Source of the DNA: Carboxydothermus islandicus
GTDB taxonomy: Bacteria > Bacillota > Z-2901 > Carboxydothermales > Carboxydothermaceae
DNA: 64,000 nt
NCBI RefSeq assembly: GCF_001950325.1
Contig: NZ_BDJL01000001.1
Span: forward strand, 107,943 to 171,942
Direction of reading: 5' to 3'
Shown: in pieces, positions 30,599 to 38,801 of the stretch
Layout of the letters: each line of letters begins with the position of its first letter
How positions within the stretch are numbered: the stretch's first letter is position 1
Program-made: the position numbers and the translations under genes
Notes under the pieces: model-generated
Seen by the model: only the letters and a program-made list of their open reading frames with translations
What the model was told of the DNA's origin: nothing
The model's database searches: none

Positions 30599-31072
30599 AT
30601 GGAGGTATTTACCATTTTTGCAGACTATATTAAAAATTTTGTTTCTAAATTAAATGAATATACGCTATTGCAATTATTATGGGTAATTGCAATCTATTAT
30701 TTTGTTTTGAATTCAATATTTGATTTTGTAATAAAAATTGATAACACAGCATTTACTCAATCAAATTTAGATAGAATATTAGAATACAATAAAACTATTT
30801 TAAACTTCCTACAAGATTATGAAATTGCCTGGATAGACTTAACGGTATTAACATTTTTAGCATCAATGATAGTAGTGTTGGTTGCTTATACATTGTTTAA
30901 GGATTACATATTTATTCGTATTTTTAGTATTTATGGTGGAGTTGTAAGTATGTGGTCGCTAATAATTTATGCTACTTATAAATTATATATTTTTTTTGGT
31001 TTGTACTATGGAATAGTATTATTTTTTATTTTATTAATAGTGCTTTGGATAAATAAAAAAAAGAGAATTTAA
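30599..31072 (+). CDS. Hypothetical membrane protein with four helices
   Basis: This 157-residue protein has no recognised domain. Hydrophobic segments at about residues 18-42, 78-100, 103-123 and 126-150 predict four transmembrane helices, with a short basic C-terminus (NKKKRI). The start ATG 30599 lies about 11 bases after AGGAGAGG. It is very AT-rich, like the OLD cluster, but is separated from it by the IS21 remnant. Membrane proteins often serve as effectors of abortive infection, but nothing in the sequence proves that here. It could equally be unrelated cargo. Confidence 0.5.
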   Translation: MEVFTIFADYIKNFVSKLNEYTLLQLLWVIAIYYFVLNSIFDFVIKIDNTAFTQSNLDRILEYNKTILNFLQDYEIAWIDLTVLTFLASMIVVLVAYTLFKDYIFIRIFSIYGGVVSMWSLIIYATYKLYIFFGLYYGIVLFFILLIVLWINKKKRI

Positions 31073-31212
31073 CTTAGAAAACTGTTTTTGGCAATATAAA
31101 AATGCATAAAATGGCAAAGAAAACTGCAGAAAAACAGCCATTGCCAGCACAAGAAGATTCTGGCTCTTCGTTAAATATTATGGGTAAAAGCATCTGATGT
31201 GGTATTATCACA

Positions 31213-31545
31213 TTAGATGTGATGAGAATGAGAGATATCGTGAAGGTTCAATTTGTTGGTGGTGTAGGCGAAAGCTCCATCCCATAAAACATAAATTTTA
31301 TTTCCGCCACTGGTGGTACTAATAAAGCCATAAACGTTAAACGTTATCGCTACATTTTTCTTATTTTCTGGTGGAGCAGGCGGAGTTGTAAACTTACCTT
31401 TTATAGAACTAAGTGTTGGACTAGTATCGCCTTTATTGTCTGTAGAAACTGTTACTGTTGCGGCTAAAGCTGGTTTAACTGGCAGAGTAGCAAACAGCAT
31501 TGCCCATACAAATATCATTAAAGTTAATACTGCAATCTTACGCAA
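31213..31545 (-). CDS. Small secreted protein
   Basis: This 110-residue protein has a clear signal peptide (KIAVLTLMIFVWAMLFATLP, cleavage near ALAA) and a mature part of about 80 residues with a Pro-rich stretch (TTPPAPPENKK) and a His-containing tail (HDISHSHHI). No family is recognised. The start is TTG at 31545 after GGGAGTG. It may be a truncated form of a longer surface protein, since the sequence stops abruptly. It lies downstream of the 626-residue secreted protein on the same strand but is separated from it by a terminator. Confidence 0.5.
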   Translation of the reverse strand: MRKIAVLTLMIFVWAMLFATLPVKPALAATVTVSTDNKGDTSPTLSSIKGKFTTPPAPPENKKNVAITFNVYGFISTTSGGNKIYVLWDGAFAYTTNKLNLHDISHSHHI

Positions 31546-31571
31546 TTTCTCACTCCCTTTCGGTAGAAGAT

Positions 31572-31600
31572 AAAAGCAGGCGGATATTCCGCCTGCTTTT
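31572..31600 (-). terminator. Terminator of the 626-residue secreted protein
   Basis: AAAAGCAGGCGG and CCGCCTGCTTTT form a perfect 12-bp inverted repeat with a short loop just past the stop codon at 31602. Confidence 0.88.
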
Positions 31601-31601
31601 A

Positions 31602-33482
31602 TTAATAAGGATTGAATACTGTAATTTCAGCATACCACGGGACAGCATAGCCACCGTTGCCTTTCCATTCAATGTGGTTAGTGTCGTTAACCAGTTGCAC
31701 ATAGTTTACTCCGCCTTTGGGCTGCAGGAGATATGTAGGGAAACCGGTCAAGTCCGAAGTTTCATGCAATGTCTGGAAGGTGGTATCGTAACCGCCACCA
31801 GCAGTCATGTTAAAACCTACTTTAATGGCTATACCGTTGGCTCCGCGTTTGAACTGCCCATAAGTTCCATCATATTGATTCAACGTCCAACTTAAAGCGA
31901 TTTTAGTTCCGGTTGGGTCGTAAATAGTCCGCAAGTGCCCACTGTCATAGTATCCGCTGTTCTGTAAATCATAATGCAGATTTTCTGTTAAATCACTGGT
32001 ATTTGCAGTTAATGGGTTGACATAAACCGGCACTTTATTGTTCTTTAGAGTTTCCATGACTTTTACCAGCACATCCGGGTCTTGTTTGCCATATTCTTCC
32101 CATGGATATACGGTACCTTTATAGACCAGCACTTCATTTTTGGGCTTTGTCTTTAAATCCTGCCAGGTTTTTTCGGCAAAGTAATCGGTCAAATCTAAAA
32201 TTACGTTGACCGGTTTATCGAATACCATTTTTACCCGGTGCGGCGATAAGAAGCCCCGTACGGTAATGGATTTCAACTGGTCTTTACCGGGAGTTAATTC
32301 GTAGTCGGTGATATAAACATAATCTTGCAATAGATTATCGCCTAATCGTAAGTTGTCTTTTTGCAGCTCATACACGTATTGGGAAATCCAGCCGGTTTTG
32401 CCAAAAGGCCACAGCCTGTTTTCCTTGTAAATGGCTTCTGCCTTGGTTTCCGGTTCATTTGTAGCAGTATAAGGATAAGGAATGAAAGTTGTTTTTGTCC
32501 CGGTAAAATCTCTAATATTTTTGTTAATCTGGTCTAATGTTAAAATATTGGTATTCCACTTATAAACATTATATTCCTCGCAAGCTGCTTGACCGAATAT
32601 CTTGAACAGGTGTTCTTTATCGTTGGCTAACAGGTCATGCTGATAAAGATAAAAGTCATACTTTAAAGTATTGGTAGCATAAGCTGTTGCCAGTCGTGCT
32701 TCTTCATCGGTTAAAGGTTTGCCGTTCATGGTGTAGTTGGCTTTAAAGAGGTAAAATACAGCTTTTTTATTGTCTAGTTCATCAGTAGGAATAGGGTTAT
32801 TTCCTTTTTGAGTAAAGTATTTAATATAGTTATCTCTTGCTTCAGGAGCCCAACTACTCATAGATTCAGGATATTTGAATTTTTTCTTATAAAACTCCCA
32901 TGCCGCATTAATCAACTCCTGCCGGGATTTCACGTCCACTTTTGGCATTTCCGCTACCGGCGGTAAGGTGCTGTCATTGCCGGTTACACCGGTTACAACA
33001 ACTTTTACAGATTTATAGTTATTTTTCATGTCCCGGTCCGGCAAAAACTTCATGGCGTTTACGGTTTTTAACTGGTCAGCAGTTAAACCGTTGGTTACTC
33101 TCTGGTCAAGATAAGCTACTACATAGTAAGTGCCGTTAACCAGTTTAAGGTTAAATTTAGCTGTTGCCGAAGCAGTGGATTTCAAAGCAACTTTGCCTGC
33201 AGCGCTCTGCAATACCTGCCCTTTGCTGTCTTTAAGCTGAATTATTACCGGCACGCTTTCGTAGGTTTTGCTGTAAGGACTGCGGCTTGCTTTTACGGTT
33301 ACTGTCAACGCATAATAGGTAGGTTTGTTTTTTAAGTATTTGTAGTTAATGGTAAGACTGCTCTTGCCGTTTACATAAAGTCCATAAATCCTGTAATCCG
33401 GCTGCAGTGCAGCATAAGCTACCGTGAAAATACTTAAAAACATTAAGAAAGTTAAAGTTAAAGCAATTACTTTTTTACGCAC
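31602..33482 (-). CDS. Secreted protein of unknown function, 626 residues
   Basis: A signal peptide (KKVIALTLTFLMFLSIFTVAYA) is followed by a beta-rich N-terminal domain (about residues 30-165) that resembles an adhesion or Ig-like fold. A helical middle with many Tyr, Asn and Lys residues covers about residues 180-350. A C-terminal part includes FNMTAGGGYDTTFQTLHET and a final WYAEITVFNPY. No enzyme motif is recognised. The start is GTG 33482 behind AAAAGGAGATG. It is most likely an extracellular or wall-associated protein of a poorly sampled family. It has its own terminator. Confidence 0.6.
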   Translation of the reverse strand: MRKKVIALTLTFLMFLSIFTVAYAALQPDYRIYGLYVNGKSSLTINYKYLKNKPTYYALTVTVKASRSPYSKTYESVPVIIQLKDSKGQVLQSAAGKVALKSTASATAKFNLKLVNGTYYVVAYLDQRVTNGLTADQLKTVNAMKFLPDRDMKNNYKSVKVVVTGVTGNDSTLPPVAEMPKVDVKSRQELINAAWEFYKKKFKYPESMSSWAPEARDNYIKYFTQKGNNPIPTDELDNKKAVFYLFKANYTMNGKPLTDEEARLATAYATNTLKYDFYLYQHDLLANDKEHLFKIFGQAACEEYNVYKWNTNILTLDQINKNIRDFTGTKTTFIPYPYTATNEPETKAEAIYKENRLWPFGKTGWISQYVYELQKDNLRLGDNLLQDYVYITDYELTPGKDQLKSITVRGFLSPHRVKMVFDKPVNVILDLTDYFAEKTWQDLKTKPKNEVLVYKGTVYPWEEYGKQDPDVLVKVMETLKNNKVPVYVNPLTANTSDLTENLHYDLQNSGYYDSGHLRTIYDPTGTKIALSWTLNQYDGTYGQFKRGANGIAIKVGFNMTAGGGYDTTFQTLHETSDLTGFPTYLLQPKGGVNYVQLVNDTNHIEWKGNGGYAVPWYAEITVFNPY

Positions 33483-33983
33483 TTCATCATCTCCTTTTTA
33501 GTTTTTTATATATTATACTCATTTTTTCAAGCATTTTTATGAATTTTATAGTATCCCACCTCCTCTTTCCGAAAAATTGTTTGCCAGAATTTTTTATGCC
33601 CAAAAAGGGAAGTAAAACAGAAGCAAAAGAGAAGCAAAAACGGGAGAAAGGCAGATTTACGATAGGAAAAAGGCAGTAAAACCACCCTACCGGGTAGGCT
33701 AAAAAGAACCGCTCCCGGAAGACCGGTGGGCCCACCTTCAAAAACCTCGACAAGTACTATTACACGAGGGGGAAATATGCTTTTGCCGGTAGGAGTGAAA
33801 AAAGGTATGGAAAAGGTGAAATTTAAGCAAATTTATGATTTTATTGCCGAGATGGACGATTTTATTTAAAGATTTACAATTATCTTTTAAAATCCATGAT
33901 TATCGTAATTTTTTGCTATTCTCACATATAAGGGACCGATGATTTTAAAATTGTGTATTCGTGTATTGCCACTTTTTCAATGC
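33483..33983. other. Gap without a supported gene
   Basis: This 500-base gap has short open frames on both strands, including a basic 27-codon one at about 33597-33680 and a 31-codon one at 33778-33870, none with convincing support. A GGGAGCGGTT/AACCGCTCCC type element near 33710 echoes the terminator at 33992-34017. Confidence 0.4.
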
Positions 33984-34017
33984 ACAAAAAAGGGAGCGGT
34001 TCTGTTTAACCGCTCCC
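33984..34017 (-). terminator. Terminator of the frameshifted secreted gene
   Basis: GGGAGCGGTT (33992-34001) pairs with AACCGCTCCC (34008-34017). On the minus strand it is followed by a run of Ts. Confidence 0.85.
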
Positions 34018-34028
34018 AGAACTTTTTG

Positions 34029-34714
34029 CTATTTAAATGCTCTTTGCAATTCTCCGTATTTATTAATAATGTAAAACACATCACCTGTACCATAGAAATT
34101 TTTATTTTCAAAATACTTAAGTGTTAAATCCACTAAATTGCTTCCTGTTGTTTTAAAGAACTCTGCCGTATTTTTAACATTTTTATAACTAGAAAGAATA
34201 TCTTTTGCATTAGCAAATGTGGCATATTGAAGAGCTTCTTTAGCTGCATCTTGCATAATTGTGCCAGAGGCTTCATTTATTGCATCAGAAGCAAATGAGG
34301 CAAAAAATCCAGCTACTGGACCAATCAGTTCACTAGCTGCTACCACTACTATACCCGTATTAGTAACAATAACAACTCCTGCTGCATTTTTTAACTGTAC
34401 CTTTGTGTTGGGATCATTCTTTACCTTTATAAGTGCAGCTTTGTTTACTACCTTTGCATGCTTAAAATCATTAACAAATTCTCCACTTTTTAAATATCTT
34501 TTAAAATCTTCCTTAGCCTTTTGGGTTAATTTTTTTGCATCTTCAGGTTTTATCGTTTCTTGTTGAGATTTTTCACCAGTTATGTATTTCCAAAAATCAT
34601 TAACTCCTCCTATAACCCCTTTTTTAAATCAGTCAATAAACTCGCATTAACAGTAACGGTATTGGTTAATAAAAAACTAAACAGTAGGAAAAAAATCAAT
34701 AAGTTTCTTTTCAA
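34029..34714 (-). pseudogene. Secreted protein gene split by a one-base frameshift
   Basis: The minus strand starts at TTG 34714, behind GGGGGGA, with a signal peptide (KRNLLIFFLLFSFLLTNTVTVNA) and then SLLTDLKKG. The frame breaks at an A6 tract (34621-34626 region) and continues in the next frame as VIGGVNDFWKYITGEKSQQE through to ELQRAFK at 34029. The second frame has no start codon for 93 codons, yet it reads as a natural Ala/Lys-rich secreted protein. One extra A would restore about 228 residues. The cause is a real mutation, phase variation or a read error. The function is unknown. Confidence 0.75.
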
Positions 34715-35030
34715 ATATATCCCCCCATTCAGTTTTATTGTAAATTATACCAATTTTTTGATTAAAATAAAAGCTATTTTTAGTAAAATTGATAAATATA
34801 TAAAATCAACTGAGGTTTGTTTAAGCTGATTGGCCGAGTGTAAATACCTTTAAAGATTTGCTGCTTGCTTGGGTAATAATCTACCTTGGACTTCTGGCAG
34901 GGCTCAGGTTATCAAAAATGTCAAAATTAAAATTGGATAATGTCAAAGATAAAAAATTGTAGGTTACATGCAAGATGGGACAAGTTCGGGAAGTGCCCTT
35001 GCATCTGCTTTTAAGGAATATTTTAAAAGT

Positions 35031-35132
35031 TTATGTCATTAGCGCTTAACTTTCGAATTTTTTGCCGTTACCCTTTGCTAATCTTATAGAAAATTTCCTT
35101 TGGCCTAACTGCATGGAATGAGATAGTTAAAT
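35031..35132. repeat. Dispersed non-coding repeat B, copy 1
   Basis: The core is TTTCGAATTTTTTGCCGTTA followed by CCCTTTGCTAATCTTATAG and AAAATTTCCTTTGGCCTAAC. Related copies lie at 36590-36690 and 39563-39632. The rest of the 34715-35269 gap has no recognisable gene; a TCAGCTCAAGT element at 35147 recalls repeat A. Confidence 0.75.
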
Positions 35133-35269
35133 TTTTATCAGCTCAAGTATTTATAAGCATAAAGACATCTTGTGACAGTATCCCACGATAATCACAATGT
35201 TTAAAGTAGCGATCGTGCTTAATTATCATAATTATGGTAAAATTACGATAAATAAGAAAGGGTGGTTAC

Positions 35270-35449
35270 ATGCCACACATTAGACCGGTTTCCGATTTTA
35301 TCCTATTTGAAAGTGAAATCTATTTCAATCTTAAGGAAGCAGAGCTGGAAGCAAAGACGACGACTAAGCGGTTTTCGCATGATGAAGTGTTTTCGGATTT
35401 AAGGTCAAGACTTGCTGATAAGGTAGATGCTGGTATATCAGCCGATTAA
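35270..35449 (+). pseudogene. Phd/RelB-type antitoxin with internal deletion, plus toxin tail
   Basis: The 59-residue frame opens MPHIRPVSDF, the hallmark start of RelB/Phd antitoxins, and ends with RFSHDEVFSDLRSRL, the hallmark end, but the usual middle of about 40 residues (the LTKNGxGDMVVMS strand region) is gone. In another frame the following bases read SLEDEYRVLPVKKL, which recalls the end of a RelE/ParE toxin. This suggests a TA pair collapsed by deletions. ATG 35270 has a GGGTGG site, so a short peptide may still be made. Confidence 0.6.
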
Positions 35450-35563
35450 ATCACTTGAAGACGAATATAGAGTATTGCCGGTAAAAAAATTAACATTAAC
35501 ATAATAGTATCACAGGATATACTTATACTGGTGGGGCAAAAGCTTGGAACAGGGAGCGGAAAT

Positions 35564-36142
35564 ATGCCATTACCCGAAAAAGATAAAATATATACGTATG
35601 TTGATTATTTGACCTGGCCAGAAGAGGAAAGAATTGAATTAATTGATGGACAGGTTTATTTGCTGGCACCGCCGTCAAGAATTCACCAGGAAATTTCGGG
35701 AGCGATCTTTAATCAGTTTTACAATTATCTTAAAGATAAGCCATTCAAGGTCTATCATGCACCTTTTGGTGTTAGGCTTCCTTCCAGTAATGAAAAAAAT
35801 GATGAAGATATAAAAACTGTTGTTGAGCCTGATATAGTGGTGGTATGTGATGAAGCAAAACTTGATGCTGAGGGATGCAAAGGAGCTCCTGATTTAATTG
35901 TAGAGATTGTATCTCCATCTACCGCAAGAAAAGATAAAGTAGAAAAATTTAATTTATATGAAAAATTCGGTGTAAAAGAGTATTGGATAGTAGAGCCGGA
36001 CAGCAAAATTATAAGTGTATTTACTTTACAAGCCAACAAAAGGTATGGCAGACCAGAGATATATACTGATGATGATGATGTAATCAAAGTATCCATTTTT
36101 GACGATCTTATCGTTGATTTAAAACTTGTATTTGCGTATTAA
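35564..36142 (+). CDS. Uma2-family (DUF820) putative endonuclease
   Basis: This 192-residue protein belongs to the Uma2 family, with a PD-(D/E)xK-like nuclease core: IELIDGQVYLLAPPS at the front, VEPDIVVVCD in the middle, and APDLIVEIVSPSTARKD followed by KEYWIVEP. The family is expanded in cyanobacteria and some Firmicutes and its role is not settled. ATG 35564 follows AGGGAG; a GTG at 35531 is less likely. Its stop is directly followed by a nucleotidyltransferase scrap. The gene looks intact. Confidence 0.8.
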   Translation: MPLPEKDKIYTYVDYLTWPEEERIELIDGQVYLLAPPSRIHQEISGAIFNQFYNYLKDKPFKVYHAPFGVRLPSSNEKNDEDIKTVVEPDIVVVCDEAKLDAEGCKGAPDLIVEIVSPSTARKDKVEKFNLYEKFGVKEYWIVEPDSKIISVFTLQANKRYGRPEIYTDDDDVIKVSIFDDLIVDLKLVFAY

Positions 36143-36274
36143 GTGTATAGCCCCAACGTTAAAGTTCCGGTTGATCTTTTAATTTATAGTAATGATGAAT
36201 TTTTCAAGCGTTCACAACTTAAATCAACCTTAGAGTATAAAATTGCCCGGGAAGGTATTAAAATTTATGGATAA
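36143..36274 (+). pseudogene. MNT nucleotidyltransferase, C-terminal scrap
   Basis: The 43 codons read VKVPVDLLIYSNDEFFKRSQ and end in REGIKIYG, which is the tail of an MNT-type nucleotidyltransferase. The catalytic GSxxR...DxD part is absent. A near-identical scrap lies at 41170-41283, and a HEPN scrap follows here, overlapping by 8 bases as in intact MNT/HEPN pairs. Confidence 0.75.
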
Positions 36275-36371
36275 TTGGGATATTGCCTTCGAATGGTTTA
36301 ATTTTGCAGAAAGCGATTTGAATGTGGCAAAATACTTAATGAATATGAATGTTACCGCTCGCGCTAATTGA
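36267..36371 (+). pseudogene. HEPN-domain protein, N-terminal scrap
   Basis: It starts MDNWDIAFEWFNFAESDLNV and continues AKYLMNM, the first helix of HEPN toxins, then runs into foreign sequence and stops at 36371 after 34 codons. The catalytic RxxxxH motif near the C-terminus is missing. This is the toxin half of the decayed MNT/HEPN system. Confidence 0.65.
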
Positions 36372-36472
36372 CCACACTTAGTTCAAATTAAGTGTCCGCA
36401 AATTTTGCTCACTATCTTTTGCCAAGGAGCTTTTGTACTGCTAGGCCATTGGCATAATTTTATACGGAACGC

Positions 36473-36690
36473 AAAAGAGAAAAAACGGCGGGTTGCTGGA
36501 TGGGAAAATATGGAGTCAATACCCTGAGCTATCAATGGTATCTGTATAAAAAACCCCCTTGGTTTTTCTTTAAAAACCAAGGGGGTTAATGTCATTTGCG
36601 CTAAACTTTCGAATTTTTTGCCGTTACCCTTTGCTAATCTTATAGAAAATTTCCTTTAGCCTAACTGCCTGGCAGGAGATAGTTAAATTA
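36473..36690. repeat. Segmental duplication: DUF5131 gene tail, terminator and repeat B copy 2
   Basis: The first part encodes [20 protein letters not shown] to VSV and a stop, the same end as the gene at 38802-39527. It is followed by the same hairpin (CCCCCTTGGTTTTT with AAAAACCAAGGGGG, 36552-36586) and then repeat B. The parallel copy is 39452-39632. The donor is probably the intact gene downstream. Confidence 0.85.
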
Positions 36691-36699
36691 AAGTTACGG

Positions 36700-37113
36700 T
36701 TATATTTCCCGTTCTTTTATACCTAATTGTTCCTTCAAAGCCTGCTGGAGAACACGAGAAAAATTAATTTTCTTTTTTTCAGCTAGGTCGTTTAACCACT
36801 TTGGTATAGTTAATGTTTTTTTAACCGCTTTATTATCCATTTCACTGCGAACTAAAGGCATCCAGGCTTCTACCAATACGAGAACTTGATTGGGTTCAAT
36901 CTTAATTTTGTCTATAGGTGTTGGTTCAGGAATTGGCTCATTATCTTTTTCCATACCATACAGATGAAGTTCAAGAGCTTCTTTAGCATTTTTTAAAGCT
37001 TCTTCCGTATTATCACCACAGGTTAAACATCCTGGAAGGTCAGGAAATTCAACGGAAATACCATCTTCGGCATAGTCAAAGATGGCAGGGAACACATATA
37101 AGTCTTTATACAT
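36700..37113 (-). CDS. hicB: HicB-family antitoxin
   Basis: This 137-residue protein has the partial RNase H-like HicB fold (FPAIFDYAEDGISVEFPDLP, then GCLTCGDNTEEALKNAKEAL) and a C-terminal ribbon-helix-helix segment (KKTLTIPKWLNDLAEKKKIN) for DNA binding. It should neutralise HicA and autoregulate. ATG 37113 is preceded by GGAGG. The hicA gene directly upstream on the same strand carries a nonsense codon, so HicB now stands alone. Its frame is intact, perhaps kept because it represses or protects against other HicA proteins. Confidence 0.88.
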   Translation of the reverse strand: MYKDLYVFPAIFDYAEDGISVEFPDLPGCLTCGDNTEEALKNAKEALELHLYGMEKDNEPIPEPTPIDKIKIEPNQVLVLVEAWMPLVRSEMDNKAVKKTLTIPKWLNDLAEKKKINFSRVLQQALKEQLGIKEREI

Positions 37114-37158
37114 AAATAAAAACCTCCGTTAAGATTTTTGAAAGGGGATATTAGTGAA

Positions 37159-37356
37159 CTATTCAATTTTGATACCTGCTTGTTTTAGTATGCTTTTTAC
37201 TGTTTTTATTGGTATATTTTTCTTGGGATGAGGCACCGTAACCTTTCCTTTCTTTACAGGATGCTTAAATTAATGGTGGTCTCCCCGAACTTCATAGAGA
37301 AACCAACCATCATCTTTGAGTATTTTTATTATTTCTCTCGATGAATATGCCTTCAT
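37159..37356 (-). pseudogene. hicA: HicA-family toxin with in-frame stop codon
   Basis: The frame from ATG 37356 reads MKAYSSREIIKILKDDGWFL, then YEVRGDHH, then TAA (37270-37272), then FKHPVKKGKVTVPHPKKNIP and on to IKIE at the natural stop (37159-37161). HicA proteins have GSHHQFKHP here, so a CAA-to-TAA change explains the stop at codon 29. The 65-codon length and the rest of the frame are otherwise intact, including the catalytic His region. The mutation looks recent and removes the toxin while hicB remains. Confidence 0.9.
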
Positions 37357-37545
37357 TTAACTTCTCCCTGGAAATTTATATATCAACAGCGCTATAGGAT
37401 TTATTTTCTAATAAGCTGATCCTAAGAGAATTATAATACGTATATATACACGTGTCAAGAAATTGTCGGATCAGTAGTTATGGGTTTAATATTGTTTAAA
37501 TCTACGCGGTTTGCTAAGATAAAATAAATCTTGCGGCTTAAATTA

Positions 37546-37712
37546 AGAAAGTTTATTTTTTGGTAATAATACCAGCTCAAGTTTTTAAAAGAAAGTCCAT
37601 TTTTTAGATAAAAAAGTCGAATTATGTAAAATTTTTACGACAAAATTTGGCAAAGCAAAACAAGGAATCGGAAAATTAATGTAGAATAAATTGTAAAAAA
37701 ATTATAAAAATT
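37546..37712. repeat. Dispersed non-coding repeat A, copy 2
   Basis: It contains CCAGCTCAAGTTTTTA, GTCGAATTATGTAAAATTTT, TACGACAAAATTTGGCAAA, AAGGAATCGGAAAATTAAT and GTAGAATAAATTGTAAAAAA in order, matching copy 1 at 22246-22402. It ends about 130 bases before the TcmP gene and may carry its promoter. The rest of the gap 37357-37841 holds no gene. Confidence 0.78.
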
Positions 37713-37841
37713 AAGGTGACAATAGAAAAAAGGGCTTAATCAGTAGAAAATGAGTGGAGGGATCTCAAATTTGAAGCGGCCAGTATTATAAAGTTTAATG
37801 GCGCTTAAACACCCTGATAAAAGAGAAAGAGGTAATATTTT

Positions 37842-38735
37842 ATGAATGAAATTCACCACTCTTTTGGAGGAGATTGGACAGAAAAGAAATTAACAGTTTT
37901 AAAAAAATATTTAGGGGCTTATACGAAAGCTTTAAAAAATACAGGTTTTCAGCTTTATTATATAGATGCATTTGCAGGAACGCGGTATCGTATGAGTGTT
38001 GATGAAAGTGAAAATGAATCCGAGCAATTAATGTTATTCCCGGAGTTTTCGGAAATTGAAAAGAAATTTTTTGAAGGTTCGGCTCGAATTGCATTACAGC
38101 TTGAACCTTCCTTTCATAAATATATATTTATTGAAAAAAACCAAGATTATTATGAAGATTTATTGAAATTAAAAAATGAATTTCCGGAAAAAGCGGATAA
38201 AATTGAGGTTATTCAAGGAGAAGCAAATGAGACACTTTTGAAATTGTTAAAAACTATTGACTGGAGAAAAGGTAGGGCTGTCCTTTTTCTTGATCCTTAC
38301 GGGTTACAAGTGAGATGGAAGACTATTGAGGCGATAGCCAGAACGCGGGGAATAGATTTATGGTATTTATTTCCTTTAGCAAGTGCTGTAAATCGTCTTT
38401 TAAAACGTGATGGACAAATCAGTGATTCTTTGAAAAATAGGCTAAATGATGTTTTTGGTACTGATGAATGGTTCAAGGAATTCTATTCACCGGTAGATTC
38501 CTATACTTTATTTGGGAATATTGAAAGTATGCAAAAAAATACTGATTTTACTGCTATAAAAAAATTTCTCATAAAAAGATTGAAAGAGATATTTCCAGGT
38601 GTCGCAGAAAATCCCCTTGAACTTAAAAACTCGAAAAATGTTCCGATATTTTTGTTTTGCTTTGCTGTTGGTAATCCAAACGGAAAGAAATTAGCATTAA
38701 AGATTGCTGAATATATATTAAATAGTAGCGAATAA
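37842..38735 (+). CDS. tcmP: Three-Cys-motif partner protein TcmP
   Basis: This 297-residue protein matches the TcmP family, which is found next to three-Cys-motif (phage Gp37/Gp68-like) proteins. Visible motifs are WTEKKLTVLKKYLGAYTKAL at the front, YYIDAFAGT (a methyltransferase-like first strand), FIEKN, VIQGEAN and VLFLDPYGLQVRW, which together suggest a Rossmann methyltransferase-like fold. It probably works with the downstream protein, but the reaction is unknown. The intergenic gap of 66 bases and shared orientation support an operon. AT-rich codons and the surrounding TA debris point to a mobile origin. Confidence 0.82.
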   Translation: MNEIHHSFGGDWTEKKLTVLKKYLGAYTKALKNTGFQLYYIDAFAGTRYRMSVDESENESEQLMLFPEFSEIEKKFFEGSARIALQLEPSFHKYIFIEKNQDYYEDLLKLKNEFPEKADKIEVIQGEANETLLKLLKTIDWRKGRAVLFLDPYGLQVRWKTIEAIARTRGIDLWYLFPLASAVNRLLKRDGQISDSLKNRLNDVFGTDEWFKEFYSPVDSYTLFGNIESMQKNTDFTAIKKFLIKRLKEIFPGVAENPLELKNSKNVPIFLFCFAVGNPNGKKLALKIAEYILNSSE

Positions 38736-38801
38736 TGAAAGAGCGAACACTTGTTTTAAATAAAAAAATGAAGTAAGATAAAAGAAAAAGGTTGTGAGAG
38801 G

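Noticed and set aside
33487..33753. 88-codon frame on the minus strand upstream of the 626-residue secreted protein
   Set aside because: No ribosome site, irregular composition and no family resemblance. It is probably chance.
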